A stretch of DNA of 23,952 bases from an uncultured Streptococcus sp. (GCF_938036805.1 NZ_CALHWC010000124.1:1-23952), one strand, 5' to 3'; counted from the first letter of the stretch, positions 6,699 through 14,691 are shown. Translations and numbers: made by a program. Notes: generated from the letters alone by a model not told the origin.

Positions 6699-9600
6699 GC
6701 GATTCAGATGAAATTCCAAGAATTTCTCGAATTTCTTCCAGCGAAAGACTGGAGCGAGACTCTGCCCCGTCCAGAATCGTTGAAACCAGATTTCGTTTAG
6801 TCTCCTGTAATTCTTGGATTTTTTCTTCAATGGTTCCTCGCGTAATCATGCGATAAACTTCGACATTCCGCTCCTGACCGATACGATGAGCCCGACCAAT
6901 AGCTTGGGCTTCTACCGCAGGATTCCACCAAAGATCCACCAAAATAACGGTATTTGCACCAGTCAGATTGAGACCGACACCGCCGGCCTTGAGGGAAATC
7001 AGAAAGGCTGATCTTTCTCCTTGGTTGAAGGCTTTTGTCATCTCCTGTCGGTCTTTTGCCAGAGTTGAGCCTGTGATTTTGAAGGATTCCAGCCCCATCT
7101 GACCCAGCTCTTCCTCAATAATGTCCAACATACCACGGAATTGTGAAAATATCAGAACACGATGATTGCCGCCTTGAATCTGCTCCAACAGCTCACGCAA
7201 ACTCTCCAGCTTACCGCTTTCCCCGTCGTAATCATCCATAAAAAGCTTAGGAGTATCACAGATTTGACGGAGTCGCATAAGCCCAGACAAGATTTCGATT
7301 TTGCTGCGATTGATTTCCTCCTCCGTTGCATGGAGAATTCGCTCCTGCATTTGCTTGAGCAGGGCTAGATAAATCGTTTTCTGGCTGTCTGCGAGTTCAT
7401 TTCGGTAAGAAACTTCAATCAAATCAGGAAGCTCCTGCAAGACTTCTTCTTTCTTACGCCTCATAACAAAGGGTTTGATATAACGGGCAACCGTTTCTGC
7501 CGACATCTTCAAAAAAGCTTTCTTGCTCGGTAATAAGCCCGGAAGGACAATCTGGAAGATAGACCAAAGCTCGCCAAGATGATTTTCAATTGGCGTACCA
7601 GATAAAGCATAGGTACGGTCCACCTCAAAAGCTCTTAGATATTGAGCAATCTTGCTCTGATCATTTTTCATGACCTGTGCTTCGTCCAATATCAAATAAT
7701 CAAAATGAAGCCCCCGATACTCCTCAACATCTTGTCTGAAAGAAGCATAGCTGGTAATCGTAATCTGATGATCTTCTGCAATCACAGCATCTCGGACATT
7801 TTTCAGTCCATACACAACAGCTACATCTAGGTCTGGAGCAAATTTGGCAAACTCATCACTCCAGTTGTAAATCAGGCTGGATGGCGCCAAAATCAAGACT
7901 TTCTTAGACTTGGTCAAATGAGCAGTCAAGAAAGAAATGGTCTGAAGGGTCTTTCCCAAGCCCATGTCATCGGCTAGAATACCACCAAATCCATATTTAT
8001 TCAGCATGGATAGCCATTTCACACCCGTCTCCTGATAATCTCGAAGCTCTGCCTGAACCTTCAGTTTAGGTAGCGGGAAATCCTCAGGATGGGTCAAATC
8101 ATAAGCTAGCTGGCGAAAATCCTGCGACAAGTCAACTCTTTCCTGATCTTTGAACAATTCAGAGAGTTGATAGGCGGCCAGACTATGCGTTTGGATGACC
8201 CCATTTTTAGAATGTTTGCTTCGCAATTGTTGCAAAGTCTGGCTGATTCGCTTACTTTTCTCATCAAAAATCAAGACCTGACCCGTCTTGCTGATAAAGT
8301 AATCCTTTTGACTCATCAGCGAATCTAGAACATCATCGACTTCAGACTGATCAATACCAGTAAAATCAAAGCCAATATCCAAGAGCCCACCATTCATACT
8401 AATGGAAACTTTCGGAGGTGCTGTTTGAGATAGACTCTGCAGCTCATCTGACAAGTAGACATTGCCTAGTGCTCTAAAGCGCGGAATCAAGACGGAGAAG
8501 AAGCGATAAATTTCTTCTGGTCGTAAAGGAGGACGCTGGCTGGTAAACTCATCTGCAAAACCCGCCTCCAGCATTGCTTTAAAAACTTGCTGTTCTCGCT
8601 CAAAATTGCTGGCAAAAGGTAGCTTTCTCAGCGCTTCACGACTGCTTACGATCTGACTGCCATAATCAAAGACAAGATCCAGTAATACTTGCTTGTCCGC
8701 TCCCAAATTAAAATTGAAATCAACGGTAAAGTCATGAATGAGCAGGCGCTCAGGCGCTGTCACACGGCCAATTTTTTTGAACTCAAGCAGACTCACTGCC
8801 AGTTTGGACTGTTCAGATACATCAAATTGCAGGCGCTTAACGCGCTCCTGCTCTATCGGTAATTCTTGTAAAGTCTTGATTAATTTGGTTTGCTCAGCCG
8901 TCAGCTGATAGAAGGTTTGATTATGAAAGAGAAATTGCCCCCCATAGAGCATCTTATAATTCTTTTCAGATATCAGCAGCTCAAAATAGTTTTCCCGCTC
9001 TTGCACTTCAAACTGATAAATCTCCGCCTCTTCATGCAAGTCTTGGAAAAAGACCTCAGCATAATCATAGAAGCTATATTCTAAACGAAATGACGTGAGA
9101 TTCATCAAGCGAGTCACACCTTCTTCAAAAAGACTAGCTGGAAAATAGAGGTGCCGCCCAGCATTGGGAAAGACTAGTGGAGAATCCTGCCCCTTATAAT
9201 CCGCTGCCAAGCCTCGTAAGAATTCTAGCAAATCTTGACTGGCCTCATCAAAATTCTCCATGCGAATAGGCTCATAGTAGCTCTTGCCGATCTGATAATG
9301 GCCACCCTTGCCCAAGGTTCTCAAAAAGGACAAAATATCACGCACCACATAAGAACGCTCATCTGGCAATCGACAGATCCGCAGACTCCATAAGAATTGT
9401 CCTGTGTAAGTATCTTCTTGGCCGGTCGCCAATAGCTCATAGCGGATTTGTTGACTGGATTTATCTAGCAAAATCTTATCCAAAAAAAGACTACCAAAAG
9501 AAACTAATTTCTGGGCTTCCTGACTAGAAGACTCTTTTTCTGTCATCTTCGCCAGCAGATCTTTACCCGCCGAATCATTTTTCAAAAAATATTCCAAGGC

Positions 9601-9801
9601 AGCCAGATGGGCACAGTACTTCTTCTTTTGAAAAAAATCACAGGAACAGAAAACTGCATCGTCATCTAGACTATAGCGTAGATTGTACTGATCCACGCGC
9701 GTGTATAGAAAGGAATCCTTAACTTCAAGAATTTCGACTTTTTTGCTGACACAGAGGGCAATTCCTTCCGTTCGAATTTTACCAGGAATTAATTTAGCCA
9801 T
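6679..9801 (-). CDS. snf: SNF2-family DEAD/DEAH helicase with SWIM zinc finger
   Basis: This large ATP-dependent DNA translocase has 1040 residues. The N-terminal SWIM zinc finger has ligands C52, C54, C63 and H65. A long middle region of bacterial SNF2-associated type follows, then the helicase core from about 590. Motif I is DDMGLGKTLQT, motif II is DEAQ, motif III is ALSGTPIENHLGEL, and motif VI is QAIGRAHRIGQ. SNF2 proteins move along duplex DNA and remodel bound proteins; the bacterial target is not established. The start is ATG 9801 (MAKLIPGK), with AGGTGG five bases upstream; an in-frame GTG at 9810 overlaps that site. It lies upstream of the murC operon and has its own promoter. Confidence 0.93.
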   Translation of the reverse strand: MAKLIPGKIRTEGIALCVSKKVEILEVKDSFLYTRVDQYNLRYSLDDDAVFCSCDFFQKKKYCAHLAALEYFLKNDSAGKDLLAKMTEKESSSQEAQKLVSFGSLFLDKILLDKSSQQIRYELLATGQEDTYTGQFLWSLRICRLPDERSYVVRDILSFLRTLGKGGHYQIGKSYYEPIRMENFDEASQDLLEFLRGLAADYKGQDSPLVFPNAGRHLYFPASLFEEGVTRLMNLTSFRLEYSFYDYAEVFFQDLHEEAEIYQFEVQERENYFELLISEKNYKMLYGGQFLFHNQTFYQLTAEQTKLIKTLQELPIEQERVKRLQFDVSEQSKLAVSLLEFKKIGRVTAPERLLIHDFTVDFNFNLGADKQVLLDLVFDYGSQIVSSREALRKLPFASNFEREQQVFKAMLEAGFADEFTSQRPPLRPEEIYRFFSVLIPRFRALGNVYLSDELQSLSQTAPPKVSISMNGGLLDIGFDFTGIDQSEVDDVLDSLMSQKDYFISKTGQVLIFDEKSKRISQTLQQLRSKHSKNGVIQTHSLAAYQLSELFKDQERVDLSQDFRQLAYDLTHPEDFPLPKLKVQAELRDYQETGVKWLSMLNKYGFGGILADDMGLGKTLQTISFLTAHLTKSKKVLILAPSSLIYNWSDEFAKFAPDLDVAVVYGLKNVRDAVIAEDHQITITSYASFRQDVEEYRGLHFDYLILDEAQVMKNDQSKIAQYLRAFEVDRTYALSGTPIENHLGELWSIFQIVLPGLLPSKKAFLKMSAETVARYIKPFVMRRKKEEVLQELPDLIEVSYRNELADSQKTIYLALLKQMQERILHATEEEINRSKIEILSGLMRLRQICDTPKLFMDDYDGESGKLESLRELLEQIQGGNHRVLIFSQFRGMLDIIEEELGQMGLESFKITGSTLAKDRQEMTKAFNQGERSAFLISLKAGGVGLNLTGANTVILVDLWWNPAVEAQAIGRAHRIGQERNVEVYRMITRGTIEEKIQELQETKRNLVSTILDGAESRSSLSLEEIREILGISSESLEKKFE

Positions 9802-9827
9802 ACCTACCACCTAACATTTATCCCTTT

Positions 9828-9836
9828 ATTATACCA
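9828..9836 (-). promoter_or_regulatory. snf promoter, extended -10
   Basis: The minus strand reads TGGTATAAT, a full extended -10, 26 bases before the snf ATG. No clear -35 is present. Just upstream, CATTCT/AGAATG (9880-9898) forms a 6-bp inverted repeat that might be an operator; that is only a guess. Confidence 0.65.
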
Positions 9837-9918
9837 TAGGACAGCTATAAAAATAAAATAGAATTTCTTTATTTGTAAACATTCTTTGAAGTAGAATGAG
9901 CGAGAGCTTTCCTTACAA

Positions 9919-9944
9919 CAAAAAGCCATCCAAATTGGACAGCT
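9919..9944 (-). terminator. hpf terminator
   Basis: On the minus strand AGCTGTCCA-ATT-TGGATGGCT forms a 9-bp stem (two wobbles), followed by TTTTTG. It begins 9 bases after the hpf stop codon and would end the whole comFA-comFC-hpf transcript. Confidence 0.8.
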
Positions 9945-9952
9945 CTTTTACA

Positions 9953-10495
9953 TTATTTTACTTCTAACAAACCGATATCTCCATCTTCACGACGATAGAT
10001 AACATTCGTTGTATTATCTTCAACATCTGTGTAGATGAAGAAGTCATGTCCCAACAAATCCATTTGCAAAATAGCTTCATCTAGATCCATTGGTTTCAAG
10101 TCAATATGCTTAGAACGTACTACTTTAGAAGATGCTGCATCAGCGTCTTCTACTAAAGCATCTGTGAACAACTGGCTAGTTGCAACTTTGTTCCGATTTT
10201 TCTTTTCAATCTTTGTCTTATTCTTACGAATTTGACGTTCAATTTTATCGACAACTAAGTCAATAGATCCGTACATGTCTTGTGAAACATCTTCTGCCCG
10301 AAGGGTAATTGAGCCAAGGGGAATGGTTACTTCGACTTTCGCCGTTTTCTCCCGGTACACTTTCAGATTGACCCGTGCATCAAGTTCTTGCTCTGCTTGG
10401 AAATACTTCTCAATCTTCTCAAGTTTAGAAACTACGTAGTCACGGAGAGCATCAGTTACTTCTAGGTTTTCACCACGGATACTATATTTAAGCAT
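9953..10495 (-). CDS. hpf: long-form ribosome hibernation promoting factor
   Basis: HPF binds the 30S subunit at the mRNA/tRNA channel and, in the long form, dimerises ribosomes into inactive 100S particles. The protein has 180 residues: an N-terminal ribosome-binding domain (about 1-100; MLKYSIRGENLEVTDALRDYV) and a C-terminal dimerisation domain (about 125-180; KPMDLDEAILQMDLLGHDFF and NVIYRREDGDIGLLE). A linker joins them. The ATG start has AGAAGG seven bases upstream. It has its own promoter with an overlapping cre-like site. No terminator separates it from comFC, so late-competence transcripts should also cover it. Confidence 0.96.
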   Translation of the reverse strand: MLKYSIRGENLEVTDALRDYVVSKLEKIEKYFQAEQELDARVNLKVYREKTAKVEVTIPLGSITLRAEDVSQDMYGSIDLVVDKIERQIRKNKTKIEKKNRNKVATSQLFTDALVEDADAASSKVVRSKHIDLKPMDLDEAILQMDLLGHDFFIYTDVEDNTTNVIYRREDGDIGLLEVK

Positions 10496-10539
10496 ATAAG
10501 TACCTTCTTTCTAAACATAAATGTTTTATTTACAATATC

Positions 10540-10555
10540 ATTATAACGCTTTCAT
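10540..10555 (-). promoter_or_regulatory. cre-like CcpA operator overlapping hpf -10
   Basis: The minus strand reads ATGAAAGCGTTATAAT, 15 of 16 matches to the cre consensus WTGNAANCGNWWNCAW; the one mismatch is A for C at position 14. Its last six bases are the -10 hexamer. CcpA bound here would block RNA polymerase and repress hpf when glucose is plentiful. That is inference from position. Confidence 0.6.
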
Positions 10556-10568
10556 TCCTTTTTTGCAA
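10540..10568 (-). promoter_or_regulatory. hpf promoter
   Basis: The minus strand has TTGCAA (10563-10568), a 17-base spacer and TATAAT (10540-10545), with a start expected near 10533. The leader is about 38 bases. The promoter lies just past the comFC stop codon. Confidence 0.75.
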
Positions 10569-10576
10569 ATATTTTC

Positions 10577-11242
10577 TTATCTTGCGAGTGAAAATGTCAA
10601 AACTTCTTTCACACCTTCTTCCAGCAATAATTCTCGAGCCAATTGTAAGGTTTTTCCAGTCGTGTACACATCGTCTATCAGAAGAATTTTTTCAGGCAGG
10701 AGGACATCTTTCGCCAATGTAAAACATTGCTGACTGTTTAATCGTTCTTCACGATTTTTACTGGATTGGGCAAGCGCATCCTGCTTTTCCAGCAAATGTT
10801 TATAAGGCAAGCCAGCTGCTTGCAAGAAGCCTTCCACCTGATTAAAACCTCGGCTTTGGTATTTTTCAGGGCTAACGGGAATAGGAACCAGAGTATATTT
10901 TTTGAAATTTCTGAGACTTTTTTTGAGAACTTCCGCAAACACAAATCTCAGAAGATAATCTCCTTGAAACTTGTATTTGCTGAAGAAATCCTTCATCAAA
11001 TCATTATAAAGAAAACAGGCCTGATGCTGCACCAAGTAGCCTTGCGCTTCCCAGGTTTGACAATCCGAGCAAATTTCCGTTTCTCCCTCCTTCCAGCAAC
11101 GTGGGCAATGGATAGAGGAAATCGCTTCAAATCCTGCTCGGCAATGTTTACAAATTGTATTTTGTTCTTTTTGTAATAAAATCAAGGAAGAAAAAGTCCT
11201 ATTTTCTTCTACTGCCTGGCTGCATAGCAGGCAATTTCTCAT
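10577..11242 (-). CDS. comFC: late competence protein ComFC, ComF-family phosphoribosyltransferase-like
   Basis: ComFC is a cytoplasmic protein needed for efficient transformation; it acts with the ComFA translocase on incoming single-stranded DNA. The protein has 221 residues. The N-terminal zinc-binding part has four C-X2-C knuckles (CLLC, CKHC, CPRC, CSDC). The C-terminal part is a type I phosphoribosyltransferase-like fold with the PRPP-loop motif ILLIDDVYTTGKTL at about 189-202. Its ATG overlaps the comFA stop as ATGA, and AAGGAGG lies seven bases upstream inside comFA, so the two are translationally coupled. It should be induced by ComX through the cin-box before comFA. Confidence 0.95.
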   Translation of the reverse strand: MRNCLLCSQAVEENRTFSSLILLQKEQNTICKHCRAGFEAISSIHCPRCWKEGETEICSDCQTWEAQGYLVQHQACFLYNDLMKDFFSKYKFQGDYLLRFVFAEVLKKSLRNFKKYTLVPIPVSPEKYQSRGFNQVEGFLQAAGLPYKHLLEKQDALAQSSKNREERLNSQQCFTLAKDVLLPEKILLIDDVYTTGKTLQLARELLLEEGVKEVLTFSLAR

Positions 11243-12540
11243 AGGCCGGCCTCCTTGTTCATCAGTTTGATTTCACGAATCGCTTTTTCGATTGAACGTG
11301 TGGTGCCGTCGTGAAAGAAGAATAAATCTCCCGTCGGCCTCTCCATGCTACGTCCCACTCGACCAGAAATTTGCACCAAGGCGCTACGGCTAAAGAGACG
11401 ATGGTTGGCCTCTAGAACAAAAACATCTACACAGGGAAAGGTCACGCCACGCTCTAAGATGGTTGTCGTAACCAAAATGGTAATTTCTCGCTTGCGAAAC
11501 TCTTCAACGATTTCTAAACGATTTTCAGTTGTTGAAGCCACAAATCCGACTCTTTCCGCTGGAAAGATCTCCTTCAAAACTTGCGCAAATTCTTGACCTC
11601 TTTTGATTTCTGAGGCAAAGATCAGTAAGGGAAAGCCTGTTTTTCTCTGTCTCTCGATATATTTTTTCAGTTTAGGCGGCAATTTCTTTTTCGCTAAATA
11701 TTTTTGAAAATCTGCCAGCCAAACTTTTTGGGGCACAATCAAAGGATTCCCATGGAAGCGCCGCGGAAGGCTGAGTCGTTTTAATTCTCCTTTTTGGACT
11801 TTTTTATCCAGCTCATCCGTCGAAGTGGCAGTTAGGAAGATAGTGGTTCCCTCCTCCTTGACCGACTGCTCCACGGCGTGGTAGAGCACAGGATTGTCTA
11901 CATAAGGAAAAGCATCCACCTCGTCCACAATCAGCAAATCAAAAGCTCGATAAAATTTAAGAAGCTGATGGGTAGTAGCAATGACCAAGGAACTACGAAA
12001 ATATGGCTCGGATTCCCCATGCAAAAGCGAAATCGGGAAGGCAAAATCCAGCTTGAGCCGGCGATAAAGCTCCAAACAGACATCAATCCGAGGGCTGGCT
12101 AGGCAAACGGCACCTCCACGATCAATCACTTCTGCAATCACCTGATAAATCATTTCTGTTTTGCCCGCCCCAGTCACTGCATGGACTAGGGTATTCTGCT
12201 TTTGAGCGACTGCCTCTAACAGTCCCTGAGAAACTTTCTCTTGAAAGGTCGTTAGTTGCCCCTGCCACTTGAGTACCTGATTTTTAGGAAAATCTTCCTG
12301 CGGAAAATAATAGAGTTCTTGATCACTCCGAACTCGCCCCAACATCAAGCACTCCCTGCAATAGTAGGCATTGACTGGTAGCTGATGATGCTCTTTGTCC
12401 ACTTGAGTGCCACAGCGGCCGCAAAACAACTTCCTCTTTTCCTCTCGCATACTGGGCAGCTGCTGGGCCTGCGAGCGCAGCTCAGGGCTTAGCTGATCCT
12501 TTGTAAATATCCTACCTAAGCAATCTTTTCTTTCTAACAT
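11239..12540 (-). CDS. comFA: competence DNA translocase/helicase ComFA
   Basis: ComFA is a DEAD-box ATPase at the inner face of the membrane that helps pull transforming single-stranded DNA into the cell. The protein has 433 residues. A four-cysteine zinc finger (CGRC...CREC) is at about 41-68, motif I is VTGAGKTEM, motif II is DEVD, motif III is TATS, and the C-terminal helicase part ends with QISGRVGRS. The ATG at 12540 is supported by the LGRIFT segment seven residues later, which aligns with pneumococcal ComFA as I remember it. No Shine-Dalgarno sequence is present: the cin-box sits only seven bases before ATG, so the mRNA is probably leaderless or nearly so. comFC overlaps the stop. Confidence 0.95.
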   Translation of the reverse strand: MLERKDCLGRIFTKDQLSPELRSQAQQLPSMREEKRKLFCGRCGTQVDKEHHQLPVNAYYCRECLMLGRVRSDQELYYFPQEDFPKNQVLKWQGQLTTFQEKVSQGLLEAVAQKQNTLVHAVTGAGKTEMIYQVIAEVIDRGGAVCLASPRIDVCLELYRRLKLDFAFPISLLHGESEPYFRSSLVIATTHQLLKFYRAFDLLIVDEVDAFPYVDNPVLYHAVEQSVKEEGTTIFLTATSTDELDKKVQKGELKRLSLPRRFHGNPLIVPQKVWLADFQKYLAKKKLPPKLKKYIERQRKTGFPLLIFASEIKRGQEFAQVLKEIFPAERVGFVASTTENRLEIVEEFRKREITILVTTTILERGVTFPCVDVFVLEANHRLFSRSALVQISGRVGRSMERPTGDLFFFHDGTTRSIEKAIREIKLMNKEAGL

Positions 12541-12547
12541 ACTTTTT

Positions 12548-12555
12548 TATTCGTA
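12548..12555 (-). promoter_or_regulatory. ComX/SigX cin-box promoter of comFA
   Basis: The minus strand reads TACGAATA, an exact match to the streptococcal cin-box (com-box) used by the competence sigma factor. It lies seven bases before the comFA ATG, and T-rich DNA precedes it. Transcription should start at or within a few bases of the start codon. Confidence 0.9.
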
Positions 12556-12561
12556 AAACTT

Positions 12562-12590
12562 TTGGAAAAATCCAATTTTTTGTGTACAAT
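12562..12590 (+). promoter_or_regulatory. yigZ promoter
   Basis: The plus strand has TTGGAA (12562-12567), a 17-base spacer and TACAAT (12585-12590). A start seven bases after the -10 would be 12597, the A of the yigZ ATG. The inverted repeat TTGGA-AAAA-TCCAA (12562-12575) covers the -35 and reaches towards the comFA cin-box, so it might act as a shared operator. Confidence 0.65.
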
Positions 12591-12596
12591 AAAACT

Positions 12597-13232
12597 ATGG
12601 AATATAGAACAATTAGCCAAGACGGTCAAGCCCAAGAAGAAATTAAGAAATCCCGCTTCATTTGCCATGCCAAGCGCGTTTACTCAGAAGAGGAAGCTCG
12701 GGATTTTATTGCAGCCATCAAAAAAGAGCACTATAAAGCCACTCATAATTGTTCTGCTTTTATTGTCGGAGAGAAAAGTGAAATCAAACGAACCAGTGAC
12801 GACGGCGAACCCAGCGGTACAGCGGGCGTTCCCATGCTCGGTGTCATGGAAAATCACCAGGTGACCAATGTCTGCTTTGTGGTCACGCGCTATTTTGGCG
12901 GGATCAAGCTAGGAGCTGGCGGACTCATTCGGGCTTATGCAGGCAGCGTCGCTTTGGCAATCAAAGAAATCGGTTTGATCGAAATCAAGGAACAAGCTGG
13001 CTTGCGCCTCAAAATGTCTTACAGCCAGTACCAAAACTTCGATAACTTTTTAAAAGCTGAAAATCTGATCGAATTCGACACAGAATTCACAGATCTAGTT
13101 GCCACAACCATCTATATCGACAAGCAAGAAAAAGAACCACTAGAACAGAAATTAGTCGAGTTTTTCAACGGCAAAATCCAAATTGATGATCAGGGCTTGC
13201 GCGAGGTTGAAATTCCCTTAACAGTTGAATAA
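12597..13232 (+). CDS. yigZ: YigZ/IMPACT family protein
   Basis: This family is named after eukaryotic IMPACT, a translation-linked regulator; the bacterial function is not well defined. The 211-residue protein has the UPF0029 N-terminal domain, with the signature DDGEPSGTAGVPML (about 61-74) and VTRYFGGIKLGAGGLIRAY (about 95-113), and a ferredoxin-like C-terminal DUF1949 domain from about 135. The start is ATG 12597 (MEYRTIS). An in-frame GTG at 12582 lies inside the promoter and is rejected. No Shine-Dalgarno sequence exists, so the mRNA is probably leaderless. It is divergent from comFA across only 56 bases and ends at its own terminator. Confidence 0.93.
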   Translation: MEYRTISQDGQAQEEIKKSRFICHAKRVYSEEEARDFIAAIKKEHYKATHNCSAFIVGEKSEIKRTSDDGEPSGTAGVPMLGVMENHQVTNVCFVVTRYFGGIKLGAGGLIRAYAGSVALAIKEIGLIEIKEQAGLRLKMSYSQYQNFDNFLKAENLIEFDTEFTDLVATTIYIDKQEKEPLEQKLVEFFNGKIQIDDQGLREVEIPLTVE

Positions 13233-13235
13233 TTT

Positions 13236-13287
13236 AAAAAGCTAGGCTTGGTGATAAAGAATTTTTATCATGGTCATAGCTTTTTTA
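13236..13287 (+). terminator. yigZ terminator
   Basis: AAAAAGCTA (13236-13244) pairs with TAGCTTTTT (13277-13285), enclosing an inner stem TGATAAA/TTTATCA (13252-13270). A T run completes it. It starts 4 bases after the yigZ stop codon. Confidence 0.82.
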
Positions 13288-13290
13288 TAT

Positions 13291-13319
13291 TTTACAAAGT
13301 GCCGCTTTCGTCTTATACT
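13291..13319 (+). promoter_or_regulatory. cysK promoter
   Basis: The plus strand reads TTTACA (13291-13296), 17 bases, TATACT (13314-13319). The start is expected near 13326, giving a short leader that holds the GAGG ribosome binding site (13337-13340). I could not recognise a cysteine-regulator box. Confidence 0.7.
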
Positions 13320-13348
13320 AGTTTCATTAAAGTATTGAGGTAGGAAAA

Positions 13349-14278
13349 ATGGCAAACATTTATCAAAATATCACAGAATTAGTTGGAAGAACGCCAATTG
13401 TTAAACTAAATAATATCGTTCCTGAAGGAGCAGCTGAGGTTTACGTCAAGTTAGAAGCCTTCAATCCTGGCTCTTCTGTAAAAGACCGGATTGCTCTCAG
13501 TATGATTGAGGCAGCTGAGCGCGATGGCCTTATCAAGCCTGGCGACACTATTGTGGAAGCAACCAGCGGAAATACCGGTATTGGCCTTTCATGGGTTGGA
13601 GCAGCTAAAGGCTACAAGGTTGTCATTGTGATGCCAGAAACTATGAGTGTGGAGCGCCGCAAGATTATTCAAGCCTATGGAGCAGAGCTAGTTTTGACTC
13701 CAGGTAGCGAAGGAATGAAGGGCGCCATCGCCAAGGCAGAAGAAATCGCCCAAGAGCGAAATGGCTGGCTGCCACTACAATTTAACAACCCAGCCAATCC
13801 AGAAGTTCACGAACGAACAACAGGAGCAGAAATTGTCTCTGCTTTCGGTGAAACTGGACTGGATGCCTTTGTCGGTGGTGTCGGAACTGGTGGGACTATC
13901 TCTGGTGTTTCTCATGCTCTTAAAAAAGCGAATCCGAACATCCAAGTCTATGCAGTCGAAGCAGACGAATCTGCTATCCTTTCTGGAGAAAAACCTGGTC
14001 CGCATAAAATCCAAGGACTTTCAGCTGGCTTCATTCCCGAGACCTTGGATACAGAAGCTTACGATGGCATTGTCCGCGTGACTTCTGAGCAAGCGCTAGA
14101 ATTGGGACGCTATATTGGTGGTCAGGAAGGCTTCTTAGTGGGAATTTCATCTGCTGCAGCTATTTTTGCAGCCATTGAAGTCGCGAAAAAACTAGGAGCT
14201 GGTAAGAAAGTTCTTGCTCTGACACCTGATAACGGAGAACGCTACCTGTCTACTGCCCTCTATGAATTTGACGCTTAA
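13349..14278 (+). CDS. cysK: cysteine synthase A (O-acetylserine sulfhydrylase)
   Basis: This PLP enzyme makes L-cysteine from O-acetyl-L-serine and sulfide in the cytoplasm. At 309 residues it is the usual size. The PLP lysine is K45 in PGSSVKDRIAL. The substrate loop ATSGNTGIGL is at 71-80, and the phosphate-binding GTGGTISG loop is near 177-184. The ATG start has GAGG eight bases upstream. It is monocistronic: it has its own promoter and ends at a strong bidirectional terminator. CysM-type enzymes are close relatives, but the PGSSVKDR and whole-length match favour CysK. Confidence 0.96.
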   Translation: MANIYQNITELVGRTPIVKLNNIVPEGAAEVYVKLEAFNPGSSVKDRIALSMIEAAERDGLIKPGDTIVEATSGNTGIGLSWVGAAKGYKVVIVMPETMSVERRKIIQAYGAELVLTPGSEGMKGAIAKAEEIAQERNGWLPLQFNNPANPEVHERTTGAEIVSAFGETGLDAFVGGVGTGGTISGVSHALKKANPNIQVYAVEADESAILSGEKPGPHKIQGLSAGFIPETLDTEAYDGIVRVTSEQALELGRYIGGQEGFLVGISSAAAIFAAIEVAKKLGAGKKVLALTPDNGERYLSTALYEFDA

Positions 14279-14295
14279 TCGTGAAAAGAGTCTAC

Positions 14296-14328
14296 CAAAA
14301 ATCCTACTCAAATTGAGTAGGATTTTTT
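14296..14328. terminator. bidirectional terminator between cysK and the S1 gene
   Basis: ATCCTACTCA-AAT-TGAGTAGGAT (14301-14323) is a perfect 10-bp stem with a 3-base loop. A TTTTTT run follows on the plus strand and AAAAA precedes it, giving T runs in both directions. It ends cysK (+) and the S1-domain gene (-), which converge here. Confidence 0.9.
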
Positions 14329-14691
14329 CTAATCTTTTTGTTCTTTTAGAAAAGCCTTGGCTTCCTTAATCCAGATTGGCATTTGCTTGCCTAAGGGCGC
14401 AAAACCAATTTTACAACGATCATTTGAAAAGCGATGCCGTCTCGGTAAACGATGCTTTTCTTCCTCTAAAGTCCGCATTGACAGGCTGGCCTTACCAGAA
14501 AACTCATCATAATCCACCACCTGGACGAGAACCTGATCCCCGATTTTTAAAATATCGTGAATATTGTCAATATAGCCTGTCCGAATCTCAGAAATATGAA
14601 TGAGCCCGATCAGACCGCTTTCTAGTTCAACAAAGGCACCGTAGGGCTGAATCCCCGTAATTTTACCCTTTAACTTATCTCCGATTTTCAT
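14329..14691 (-). CDS. S1 RNA-binding domain protein, CvfD/GSP13-like
   Basis: This small post-transcriptional regulator type has 120 residues. One S1 domain fills about 1-75 (GDKLKGKITGIQPYGAFVEL, then GLIHISEI and GKASLSMR), followed by a basic tail and a C-terminal segment (GFAPLGKQMPIWIKEAKAFL) like that of Bacillus general stress protein 13 and pneumococcal CvfD. Such proteins bind RNA or ribosomes and affect many genes; a specific target cannot be read here. ATG 14691 overlaps the preceding stop as TAATG, with only a weak ribosome binding site, so translation probably depends on coupling to the upstream HAD-cyclophilin gene. Confidence 0.88.
   Translation of the reverse strand: MKIGDKLKGKITGIQPYGAFVELESGLIGLIHISEIRTGYIDNIHDILKIGDQVLVQVVDYDEFSGKASLSMRTLEEEKHRLPRRHRFSNDRCKIGFAPLGKQMPIWIKEAKAFLKEQKD

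Noticed and set aside
12562..12575. Hairpin TTGGA-AAAA-TCCAA followed by a T run, resembling a terminator
   Set aside because: No plus-strand transcript should enter it, since the yigZ promoter -35 lies within it. It is better read as promoter DNA or an operator.
13775..14014. Minus-strand frame inside cysK
   Set aside because: It is a shadow of the cysK reading frame; no start signal or family match.
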